Assembly: GCF_030825805.1 (NCBI RefSeq)
Contig: NZ_JAPJPF010000052.1
Coordinates: forward strand, 1 to 12,440
Direction of reading: 5' to 3'
DNA: 12,440 nt
Source of the DNA: Streptococcus sp.
Lineage (GTDB): Bacteria; Bacillota; Bacilli; Lactobacillales; Streptococcaceae
The position numbers and the translations under genes were made by a program. The notes beneath the pieces were generated by a model that was not told where the DNA came from, searched no databases, and was given only the letters and a program-made list of their open reading frames with translations. This document shows positions 1 to 6,059 of this stretch, piece after piece; the stretch's first letter is position 1, and each line of letters starts with the position of its first letter.

Positions 1-25
1 CTTGCTCGACAATCCAAAGACAATT

Positions 26-55
26 GAGAGGCTAGGACTTTTGTCCCAGCCTCTT
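26..55. terminator. Hairpin beyond the murE stop, probable (bidirectional) terminator
   Basis: GAGGCT-A-GGAC (28-38) and GTCC-C-AGCCTC (43-53) enclose a TTTT loop, with A27-T54 added outside. Read on the plus strand there is one A/C mismatch; read as minus-strand RNA the same position is a G-U wobble, so the hairpin is fully paired in the murE transcript. It begins 12 bases past the murE stop. The T-rich run (TCTTCTTTC) lies on the plus-strand side, and the minus-strand side has only a weak U-run. It may therefore also serve a gene left of the window. A sibling hairpin lies at 11891-11920. Confidence 0.6.
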
Positions 56-66
56 CTTTCGTTTGA

Positions 67-1512
67 TTATAGGTAACGTTCAGCGATGGCGGCATCGCCT
101 GGATATTCTTCTTTTACGCCATTGACGATTTGGTAGCAGTCAGCTCCTTTTCCGGCGATAATGACGGCATCTTCAGGCTTGCTGGTCGTTGCCATAGCTA
201 GTTGAATGGCTTGCTCGCGATCTGCGATTTTTTCGACAGGGCGCGTGATGAAACTGCTAATCTCTTCAGCGATAGCCAAAGGATCTTCATAGTTGGGATC
301 ATCCGCTGTGAGGAAGACTTGGATCTCAGGATGGTCTTCTAAGAGTATGCCAAAGTCCTTGCGGCGGCTTTCTCCCTTATTACCGGTTGATCCAAGGACT
401 AGTGAAATGGTCCCCGTTTGATGGGTTTCAACTACTGAGAGCAGCTTTTTCAAGCTATCTCCATTATGGGCGTAGTCGATGAAGACCTTGGCTCCATTTT
501 TCTGAGTCAAGACTTCCATTCGGCCAGGAACACGCGTCTTAGCAATCCCTTTTTGGATATCCTCGGGACTCGCTCCTAGGCGAAGGCAGGCAAGACCTGC
601 AGCCACAGCATTTTCTTGGTTGAAGTGACCGATGAGCTGGGTATCATAATCTCCCGCCAGCTTACCAGTGACAGAAAAGCTAAAGGCTTTTGAGTTCTGG
701 ACTTGGTTGCTTGATTGACTGCCGTAGAAGTCGTGGTCTTGCTCCGCGACCTGCTCCGCAAGAATCTCAAAATGATCCATATCGCTATTGACAACAACAG
801 CACGGCTATTTTCCATCAAGAGACGTTTGTGGTAGAAGTAGTCTTCAAAGGTTGGATGTTCAATTGGTCCAATATGGTCAGGGCTGATGTTGAGGAAGAC
901 ACCGACATCAAAGGTCAGACCGTAAACCCGTTTCACCAAATAAGCTTGGCTAGAAACCTCCATAATCAGGTGGGTCCGATCGTTGGCAACTGCTTGGGCC
1001 ATCATTTCAAAAAGATCAATGCTTTCTGGAGTGGTCAAGGTTGATTTGAAGAAGGTCTTGCCATCCAAGGTTGTGTTCATAGTGGATAGCATGGCTGGAC
1101 GGTGTCCTTGCTCAAGAATCTTGTAGGCATAGTAAGCAGAAGTCGTTTTGCCCTTGGTCCCTGTAAAAGCTAAGAGTTTTAGCTGGCGCTCAGGGTGGCC
1201 ATAGAATTCCATGGCAATCAAGCTCATAGCCTGTTTGATATCCGTAACGATAATGGCTGGGATGCTGACCTCAAAGTCTTGCTCAGCGACATACCACTGG
1301 AGACCTTGCTCGATCGCTTGCTCCAAAAATTCCTTCTTGAAATTTGCCCCCTTGACAAAAAAGAGGGTCTCGGAGTTGACTTTTCGACTATCGTAGCTTA
1401 TTTGATTAAAAGAAACACCACTTGCTGAATAGTGGTATTCTCCGTCTTGTAGGATCTCACGAAAGTTGTGATCCTCTTTTAAAATGTTTAGTACAGTTTC
1501 TATCTTTATCAT
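67..1512 (-). CDS. murE: UDP-MurNAc-L-alanyl-D-glutamate--L-lysine ligase
   Basis: Cytoplasmic Mur ligase that adds the third residue of the peptidoglycan stem peptide using ATP. Seen in the 481-residue product: N-terminal UMP-binding domain; ATP P-loop GTKGKTT at 118-124; NTTLDG and TLTTPES segments that bind the UDP-MurNAc peptide; the YHKRLLM segment near 227-233, whose lysine 229 fits the carbamylated lysine of the family; [10 protein letters not shown] at 296-305; RVPGRME at 327-333; DYAHNGDSL at 346-354. The DDPNYED motif at 404-410 replaces the DNPR motif of diaminopimelate-adding enzymes, so L-lysine is the likely substrate, as expected in streptococci. Length is normal for the family. 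The start ATG (1510-1512) is preceded by a weak AGGA. Divergent from the flippase gene with an 86-base gap; the stop is followed by a hairpin. Confidence 0.95.
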   Translation of the reverse strand: MIKIETVLNILKEDHNFREILQDGEYHYSASGVSFNQISYDSRKVNSETLFFVKGANFKKEFLEQAIEQGLQWYVAEQDFEVSIPAIIVTDIKQAMSLIAMEFYGHPERQLKLLAFTGTKGKTTSAYYAYKILEQGHRPAMLSTMNTTLDGKTFFKSTLTTPESIDLFEMMAQAVANDRTHLIMEVSSQAYLVKRVYGLTFDVGVFLNISPDHIGPIEHPTFEDYFYHKRLLMENSRAVVVNSDMDHFEILAEQVAEQDHDFYGSQSSNQVQNSKAFSFSVTGKLAGDYDTQLIGHFNQENAVAAGLACLRLGASPEDIQKGIAKTRVPGRMEVLTQKNGAKVFIDYAHNGDSLKKLLSVVETHQTGTISLVLGSTGNKGESRRKDFGILLEDHPEIQVFLTADDPNYEDPLAIAEEISSFITRPVEKIADREQAIQLAMATTSKPEDAVIIAGKGADCYQIVNGVKEEYPGDAAIAERYL

Positions 1513-1518
1513 AATCCT

Positions 1519-1547
1519 ATTTTAAACTGAAAGACCTTATTTTACAA
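1519..1547 (-). promoter_or_regulatory. Weak candidate murE promoter
   Basis: On the minus strand TTGTAA (1542-1547) and TAAAAT (1519-1524) are 17 bases apart. The -35 lies inside the inverted repeat that also supplies the ytgP -35. The predicted start would fall almost on the murE ATG and leave no Shine-Dalgarno in the transcript, so this call is weak and another promoter may be used. Confidence 0.25.
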
Positions 1548-1569
1548 GTGTAAAGGAAAAGTTTATAAT
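1541..1569 (+). promoter_or_regulatory. Promoter of the flippase gene, overlapping a small inverted repeat
   Basis: TTTACA (1541-1546) and a perfect TATAAT (1564-1569) are separated by 17 bases, 30 bases before the ytgP start. The -35 is one arm of the inverted repeat TTTACA-AG-TGTAAA (1541-1554), placed between the divergent murE and ytgP genes. Confidence 0.75.
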
Positions 1570-1598
1570 GAAAGAAGACTATAAAGTAGAGGAAACAT

Positions 1599-3227
1599 AT
1601 GAGTAACGAAACAAGTAATCAACAGGCCCAGATGCTTCGAGGTACAGTCTGGTTAACAGCTAGCAATTTCATTAGTCGTCTCTTGGGTGCGGCCTATATC
1701 ATCCCTTGGTATATCTGGATGGGTAAACATGGAGCAGAGGCAAACGGTCTCTTCACTATGGGCTACAATATCTACGCTTGGTTTTTGCTGATTTCAACAG
1801 CAGGTGTCCCAGTAGCAGTCGCTAAGCAAGTCGCTAAGTATAATACCAAGGGACAAGAAGAGCACAGTTTTGCCATGATTCGTGGCTTCCTTAAGTTCAT
1901 GTCTTTATTGGGCTTGATTTTTGCCATTATCATGTATGTGCTTTCCCCAGTCTTTGCAAACCTATCAGGAGGTGGGAAAGACCTAATCCCTGTCATGCAG
2001 AGCTTATCTTGGGCGGTCCTCATTTTCCCTTCCATGAGTGTCATTCGTGGCTTCTTCCAAGGGCATAACAATCTGAAACCTTATGCTATCAGTCAAATTG
2101 CTGAGCAAGTGATTCGGGTTATCTGGATGCTCTTGACAGCCTACTTCATTATGAAGGTCGGTTCAGGTGATTACGTTGAAGCCGTGACCCAGTCCACTTT
2201 TGCAGCCTTTATTGGGATGGGAGCGAGTCTTCTAGTCCTCGTCTATTACCTCTGGAAAACAGGACTTCTACAGCACATTATTCATCGCCCGGAGTCTGAT
2301 AGCCAGATTGATACCAAGGCTCTCTTGTGGGATACTATTCGTGAAGCGATTCCGTTCATTGTGACAGGATCAGCCATTCAACTCTTTCAAATTATCGACC
2401 AGATGACCTATAGCAATGTCATGTCTTGGTTCACCAACTTCACTCGTTCAGAGCTTTTGGTTCAGTTCAGCTACTTCTCAGCGAATCCGAACAAGATCAC
2501 CATGATTTTAATTGCAGTTGCGACATCGATCGGTGGGGTGGGAATCCCTCTCCTTACAGAGAACTATGTCAAGGGCGATTTCCGGGCTGCAGGTAAGCTG
2601 GTTCAAGATAATTTGACCATGCTAGTAGCCTTCTTGCTTCCAGCGACGATTGGAGCTGTAGCTATTGCAGAGCCTCTCTATACGGTCTTTTACGGGAAAC
2701 CAGATTCCCTGGCTTTGGGACTCTTTATCCTAGCCATGTTACAAACGGTCATTCTAGGCTTGTATACGGTTCTCTCTCCAATGATCCAGGCTCTTTTCCA
2801 AAATCGGAAGGCGATTCTTTACTTTGGTTATGGAGTATTGGTAAAACTGATTCTCCAAGTACCGTTCATTTATCTCTTTAAGGCTTATGGTCCTCTTCTT
2901 TCTACTACGATTGGCCTCATGATTCCGATTGTTCTTATGTACAAGGAAATTCATCAGGTGACTCATTTCAATCGCAAGACAGTCTTCAAACGAAGCTTAT
3001 TGACAGCCATTCTCACCTTGATTATGCTCTTGGTAGTCCTAGTTGCAGGCTTTATCCTCGGCATGGTGATCAAACCAAATGGTCGAGTGACCAGCATGCT
3101 CTATGTAGCTCTGATTGGTGGTGTGGGAATCGTCGTATACGGTGGCCTCGGTCTTCGTCTTCGTTTCTTAGATCGCTTCATTGGTAGCAAGGCAGCCAGT
3201 CTTCGAAATAAATTTCATATTTCATAA
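1599..3227 (+). CDS. ytgP: MurJ/YtgP-type lipid II flippase (MOP superfamily)
   Basis: Polytopic inner-membrane protein of 542 residues, with hydrophobic segments throughout and a pattern compatible with about 14 helices. The N-terminal signature around 12-38 (MLRGTVWLTASNF, SRLLGAAYIIPWYIWMG) is that of the streptococcal SpoVB/YtgP branch of the MOP exporters. A streptococcal YtgP is known to replace MurJ, the lipid II flippase, in E. coli; I assign the function from that family knowledge. The start has AGAGG five bases upstream of the ATG. The neighbouring divergent murE makes the lipid II precursor, so both genes serve one pathway. A clear terminator follows. Alternative reading: a general polysaccharide exporter, as many databases name it. 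Confidence 0.88.
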   Translation: MSNETSNQQAQMLRGTVWLTASNFISRLLGAAYIIPWYIWMGKHGAEANGLFTMGYNIYAWFLLISTAGVPVAVAKQVAKYNTKGQEEHSFAMIRGFLKFMSLLGLIFAIIMYVLSPVFANLSGGGKDLIPVMQSLSWAVLIFPSMSVIRGFFQGHNNLKPYAISQIAEQVIRVIWMLLTAYFIMKVGSGDYVEAVTQSTFAAFIGMGASLLVLVYYLWKTGLLQHIIHRPESDSQIDTKALLWDTIREAIPFIVTGSAIQLFQIIDQMTYSNVMSWFTNFTRSELLVQFSYFSANPNKITMILIAVATSIGGVGIPLLTENYVKGDFRAAGKLVQDNLTMLVAFLLPATIGAVAIAEPLYTVFYGKPDSLALGLFILAMLQTVILGLYTVLSPMIQALFQNRKAILYFGYGVLVKLILQVPFIYLFKAYGPLLSTTIGLMIPIVLMYKEIHQVTHFNRKTVFKRSLLTAILTLIMLLVVLVAGFILGMVIKPNGRVTSMLYVALIGGVGIVVYGGLGLRLRFLDRFIGSKAASLRNKFHIS

Positions 3228-3232
3228 CCAGT

Positions 3233-3261
3233 AGAGGTTGGGTCTATCCCACCTCTTTTTT
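3233..3261 (+). terminator. Intrinsic terminator after the flippase gene
   Basis: AGAGGT and GGG (3233-3242, with one bulged T at 3239) pair with CCC and ACCTCT (3248-3256) around a TCTAT loop, followed by six T residues (3256-3261). It starts six bases after the stop codon. Confidence 0.85.
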
Positions 3262-3264
3262 CAT

Positions 3265-3281
3265 TATAGTTTGAAGCTATA
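3265..3281 (+). promoter_or_regulatory. MET-box, predicted MtaR/MetR operator
   Basis: TATAGTTTGAAGCTATA differs by one base from the streptococcal MET-box consensus TATAGTTTnAAACTATA described from comparative genomics, as I recall it. Its centre lies about 65 bases before the start predicted from the extended -10 at 3323-3331, the usual position for a LysR-type activator. It supports methionine-linked control of the metB-patB operon. Confidence 0.75.
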
Positions 3282-3322
3282 TCTAGCTCTTGAAAAAGGA
3301 AAAACCGAATCATCTAAAGAAG

Positions 3323-3331
3323 TGATACAAT
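3323..3331 (+). promoter_or_regulatory. Extended -10 promoter of the metB-patB operon
   Basis: TG-A-TACAAT (3323-3331) is an extended -10. There is no good -35 at 17 bases, in keeping with an activator-dependent promoter below the MET-box. Confidence 0.55.
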
Positions 3332-3366
3332 AGAGACAATTGAATTTACGTCCATTGGAGGTTTGT

Positions 3367-4461
3367 ATGAGTCACAAAAAGAATATTAACACCATCCTAG
3401 CTCAAGCGGGAATCAAGTCGGATCCAGCAACAGGGGCTTTGATTACTCCGCTTCATTTTTCAACCACTTACCAGCATCCAGAGTTTGGTCAATCTACTGG
3501 TTTTGACTATATCCGTACCAAGAATCCGACTCGGGTAAACGCTGAAAAGACCTTGGCAGCTATTGAGAGTGCAGAGCATGCCTTGGTGACGAGCTCAGGT
3601 ATGTCTGCCATTGTCTTAGCCTTTAGTATTTTTCCTGTTGGCAGTAAGGTCTTGGCAGTAAGAGATCTTTATGGAGGCTCTTTCCGCTGGTTCAACCAAA
3701 TGGAACAAGAAGGACGCTTTTTCTTTACCTATGCAAATTCAGAAGAAGAATTGGTAGAAGGATTGAAGGGAGAGGTGGATATTCTCTATATTGAAACGCC
3801 TACCAACCCACTCATGCTGGAGTTTGACATCCAGAAATTAGCTAAACTCGCTCATGAAAAAGGGGCAAAAGTGATTGTAGACAATACCTTCTATAGCCCT
3901 ATCTACCAACGTCCAATTGAAGAAGGAGCAGACATCGTCCTCCACTCAGCGACCAAGTATCTAGCAGGTCATAATGACGTTTTGGCTGGTGTTGTGGTGA
4001 CTGATGATGAAGGCCTTTATGAGCAACTCTTTTATAACTTAAACACAACTGGAGCTGTTCTCTCTCCTTTTGACAGCTACCAATTGATCCGTGGTTTAAA
4101 AACCTTAGCCCTTCGTATGGAGCGCTCTACAGAAAATGCGAAGAAGGTAGTGGAATTCTTGAAGGGGCATCCAGCTGTTAAGGAAGTCTTGTATACTGGC
4201 AAGGGAGGCATGGTTTCCTTTAAAGTAAGCCACCAAGAAAAGATTCCAACCATTTTGAACCACTTGCAAGTCTTAACCTTTGCAGAAAGCTTAGGTGGAG
4301 TGGAGAGTTTGATTACCTACCCAACTACACAGACCCACGCGGATATTCCTGCAGAGGTTCGTCATTCCTATGGGTTAACGGATGACTTGCTTCGCCTTTC
4401 CATCGGAATTGAAGATGCGCGAGATTTGATTGAGGATTTAGAACAAGCATTGGCTAGATAG
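3367..4461 (+). CDS. metB: Trans-sulfuration PLP enzyme (cystathionine gamma-synthase or beta-lyase)
   Basis: Cytoplasmic fold-type I PLP enzyme of the Cys/Met metabolism family, 364 residues from the chosen start. Seen: YIRTKNPTR at 48-56, SSGM at 76-79 for the phosphate, Tyr102 (LYGGS) stacking on the ring, TPTNP near 144-148, Asp172 (VDNTFYSP) for the pyridine nitrogen, and Lys197 in SATKYLAGHND as the Schiff-base lysine. These motifs are shared by cystathionine gamma-synthase, cystathionine beta-lyase and gamma-lyases, so the exact reaction is not settled by sequence; the symbol follows usual streptococcal annotation. The ATG at 3367 has GGAGG five bases upstream and is preferred to an in-frame TTG at 3340. 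Nine bases separate it from patB, whose Shine-Dalgarno overlaps this stop codon, so the two are an operon. The MET-box upstream argues for methionine biosynthesis or trans-sulfuration. Confidence 0.88.
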   Translation: MSHKKNINTILAQAGIKSDPATGALITPLHFSTTYQHPEFGQSTGFDYIRTKNPTRVNAEKTLAAIESAEHALVTSSGMSAIVLAFSIFPVGSKVLAVRDLYGGSFRWFNQMEQEGRFFFTYANSEEELVEGLKGEVDILYIETPTNPLMLEFDIQKLAKLAHEKGAKVIVDNTFYSPIYQRPIEEGADIVLHSATKYLAGHNDVLAGVVVTDDEGLYEQLFYNLNTTGAVLSPFDSYQLIRGLKTLALRMERSTENAKKVVEFLKGHPAVKEVLYTGKGGMVSFKVSHQEKIPTILNHLQVLTFAESLGGVESLITYPTTQTHADIPAEVRHSYGLTDDLLRLSIGIEDARDLIEDLEQALAR

Positions 4462-4470
4462 GAGTCCATC

Positions 4471-5640
4471 ATGGGAAAAGAACAATTTTTGACTGTCCCT
4501 AATCGTTTGGGGCATCATACTAGCAAGTGGAAGGAGTCAGAGCAAGATCCAGAACTTCTTCCTGCCTGGATTGCAGATATGGATTTTGAATCCTTACCTG
4601 CGGTTCGACAAGCCATTCGAAATTACGCGGATCAATTAGTCTACGGCTACACCTATCCTAGTGAAGAGCTTTACCGAGCTGTTCAGGAGTGGGAAAAGTC
4701 AGAGCATGGATATGTGTTTGAGAAGGAAGCCATTGTCTTTATGGAAGGTGTGGTTCCGTCTATTTCAACGGCTATTCAGGCTTTCACTAAGGAAGGAGAG
4801 GCTGTTCTCATCAATACGCCAGTCTATCCACCCTTTGCCCGTAGCGTCCGCCTCAATCAACGCAAATTAGTGACCAATTCCTTAGTAGAAGTGGATGGAC
4901 TTTTCCAAATTGATTTTGAGCAATTGGAAAAAGACTTTGTGGAGCACCAAGTCAAGCTCTACATCCTGTGCAATCCTCATAATCCAGGCGGTCGCGTCTG
5001 GGAACGAGAAGTCCTAGAAAAGATTGGTCGCCTCTGTCAAAAATATGGGGTCTTGCTTGTTTCCGATGAAATTCACCAAGATTTGGTATTGTTTGGGCAC
5101 CAGCACGTTTCTTTTAATACGGTAGATCCAAGCTTTAAGGACTTCACCCTTGTCTTATCGAGTGCGACCAAAACCTTCAACATCGCAGGGACAAAAAATT
5201 CCTATGCCATCATCGAAAATGATGCACTAAGAAAATCCTTCCAAGCTCAGCAGTTGCGAAACAATCAACATGAAATTTCTGCCCTTGGATTTATCGCCAC
5301 CGAAGTAGCCTATCAGAATGGAAAGGCTTGGTTAGAGGACTTAAAGGAAGTCTTGGAAGAAAATATCAACTACACTGTAGAAGTTTTGCGTGAGCAGACA
5401 GACATTGGTGTGATGAAACCGCAAGGGACCTATCTGCTCTGGCTTGATTTTTCTGCCTACGGTTTGTCAGAGGAAGAACTCCATGCTCGACTTCATGACC
5501 AGGCTAAGGTCATCCTTAATAAAGGGACAGACTTTGGAGTAGAAGGGAAGCAACATGCCCGTTTGAATGTGGCAGCTCCGAAAACCCTAGTCCAAGAGAT
5601 TGTCGATCGGATCGTAACAAATTTTCCTAAAAAAGGTTGA
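4471..5640 (+). CDS. patB: PatB/MalY-family C-S lyase (cystathionine beta-lyase-like aminotransferase)
   Basis: Fold-type I PLP enzyme of 389 residues from the aminotransferase class I/II branch that contains B. subtilis PatB, E. coli MalY and the beta-C-S lyase (Lcd) of oral streptococci. Motifs: PAWIADMDFE near the N terminus, typical of this branch; NPHNPGG at 168-174; SDEIHQD with Asp199 for the ring nitrogen; SATKTFN with Lys234 as the PLP lysine; a C-terminal arginine in ARLNVA for the carboxylate. The likely reaction is beta-elimination of cystathionine or cysteine, giving homocysteine or H2S plus pyruvate and ammonia. AGGAG (4460-4464) six bases before the ATG overlaps the metB stop. 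Being paired with a metB-type gene suggests two consecutive trans-sulfuration steps. I see no strong terminator after it. Confidence 0.88.
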   Translation: MGKEQFLTVPNRLGHHTSKWKESEQDPELLPAWIADMDFESLPAVRQAIRNYADQLVYGYTYPSEELYRAVQEWEKSEHGYVFEKEAIVFMEGVVPSISTAIQAFTKEGEAVLINTPVYPPFARSVRLNQRKLVTNSLVEVDGLFQIDFEQLEKDFVEHQVKLYILCNPHNPGGRVWEREVLEKIGRLCQKYGVLLVSDEIHQDLVLFGHQHVSFNTVDPSFKDFTLVLSSATKTFNIAGTKNSYAIIENDALRKSFQAQQLRNNQHEISALGFIATEVAYQNGKAWLEDLKEVLEENINYTVEVLREQTDIGVMKPQGTYLLWLDFSAYGLSEEELHARLHDQAKVILNKGTDFGVEGKQHARLNVAAPKTLVQEIVDRIVTNFPKKG

Positions 5641-5649
5641 TTTTAAGGG

Positions 5650-5678
5650 TTGACTTTTCTATAGGGGAGGAGTATACT
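5650..5678 (+). promoter_or_regulatory. mgtA promoter
   Basis: TTGACT (5650-5655) and TATACT (5673-5678) are 17 bases apart. The expected transcript starts near 5685, immediately before the M-box, leaving a leader of about 375 bases in front of mgtA. Confidence 0.8.
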
Positions 5679-5684
5679 CAAGGG

Positions 5685-5830
5685 GAATAACGGTAGGTGA
5701 GGCTACCACAAGGATACGGATGACTACCGCAAAGCAGTGGAGACACTACTCGTTGGTCAACAGTCCTGATCGCAAAGGTCAAGACTAAGCTCATTTCATT
5801 GCCTTGCGGAGCTAAAGCTTGGACGGTCTA
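5685..5830 (+). ncRNA. M-box (ykoK) magnesium riboswitch aptamer
   Basis: The conserved blocks of the M-box occur in the right order: GGTAGGTGAGGCTACC (5692-5707), a GATACGG/CTACCGC segment, an AGTG-loop-CACT hairpin near 5737-5748, TTGGTCAACAG (5754-5764), and GGAGCTAAAGCTTGG just before the 3' end. CAAGG (5709-5713) pairs with CCTTG before GGAGCTAAAGC, the long-range stem found in B. subtilis. The downstream gene is a magnesium transporter, the standard partner. In the family, magnesium binding favours termination. A terminator follows at 5874-5904. Together with 5831-5952 this covers most of the gene-free stretch between patB and mgtA. Confidence 0.9.
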
Positions 5831-5873
5831 TTTTTTGAGAATTTTTATTAAAAAATAAACGACGAGTTTAATG

Positions 5874-5904
5874 AGTCCTACCTATAAAAGGGGAGGGCTT
5901 TTTT
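5874..5904 (+). terminator. Riboswitch-controlled intrinsic terminator
   Basis: AGTCCTACC (5874-5882) pairs with GGGAGGGCT (5891-5899) with one A/G mismatch and one wobble around TATAAAAG, followed by TTTTTT (5899-5904). The arm CCTACC (5877-5882) is the exact complement of GGTAGG (5692-5697) in the M-box, a possible antiterminator pairing when the aptamer is unfolded. The 3' arm also reads GGGGAGGG, which could act as a Shine-Dalgarno for an ATG at 5908 in read-through transcripts. Confidence 0.8.
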
Positions 5905-5952
5905 CTTATGCTTAAGAAGCCTCTCACCTATCAAGTAGAAAAGGAGAACACT

Positions 5953-6027
5953 ATGATACAAATCGACGATCATCCCGAACCGCACATAGCCAGCCAATCG
6001 CTGATTTGTGTCATCGGGACTCTATAA
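5953..6027 (+). CDS. Predicted mgtA leader peptide (24 codons, MgtL-like)
   Basis: ATG at 5953 lies six bases after AAGGAG (5941-5946), and the frame runs to TAA at 6025-6027. The peptide begins MIQIDDHPEPH and ends CVIGTL. Codons 5-10 read Asp-Asp-His-Pro-Glu-Pro, an acidic and proline-rich stretch. In E. coli MgtL an N-terminal EPDP run makes translating ribosomes abort at low magnesium and so switches mgtA on; here the run is similar in kind but not in exact sequence. The first 18 bases pair with 5997-6014 near the ORF end. An in-frame ATG at 5908 would give a 39-residue form. The role is inferred: sensing by translation, not a functional protein. No homologue is known to me. Confidence 0.6.
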   Translation: MIQIDDHPEPHIASQSLICVIGTL

Positions 6028-6053
6028 GCGTTTGGCTCCTGATTTAAAAGGAG
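5953..6053 (+). promoter_or_regulatory. Predicted translational attenuator of mgtA: three hairpins, neighbours mutually exclusive
   Basis: Stem 1:2 pairs 5953-5970 with 5997-6014, with 17 of 18 positions paired, including two G-U. Stem 2:3 pairs 5992-6002 (AGCCAATCGCT) with 6027-6037 (AGCGTTTGGCT), 10 of 11. Stem 3:4 pairs CTCCT (6036-6040) with AGGAG (6049-6053), which is the mgtA Shine-Dalgarno. Stem 2:3 uses bases of both neighbours, so 1:2 plus 3:4 would close mgtA and 2:3 would open it. A ribosome halted at codons 8-10 of the leader ORF would cover arm 1 and free arm 2. The pairings are visible; the switching is inferred. Confidence 0.55.
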
Positions 6054-6059
6054 ATTCCA

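Noticed and set aside
3340..3366. TTG start adding nine residues to the metB-like protein
   Set aside because: No Shine-Dalgarno before it, and it contains the GGAGG that serves the ATG at 3367.
5661..5671. yybP-ykoY (manganese) riboswitch, suggested by AGGGGAGGAGT and by its known use before a streptococcal P-type ATPase
   Set aside because: This G-rich stretch lies before the transcript start inside the promoter spacer; the blocks further on are those of the M-box, and the ATPase is of MgtA type, not the calcium/manganese type.
5973..6019. Further alternative pairing TCCCGA (5973-5978) with TCGGGA (6014-6019) in the mgtA leader ORF
   Set aside because: Only six pairs over a long loop; weaker than the competing stem 5953-5970/5997-6014, so not put forward as a separate element.
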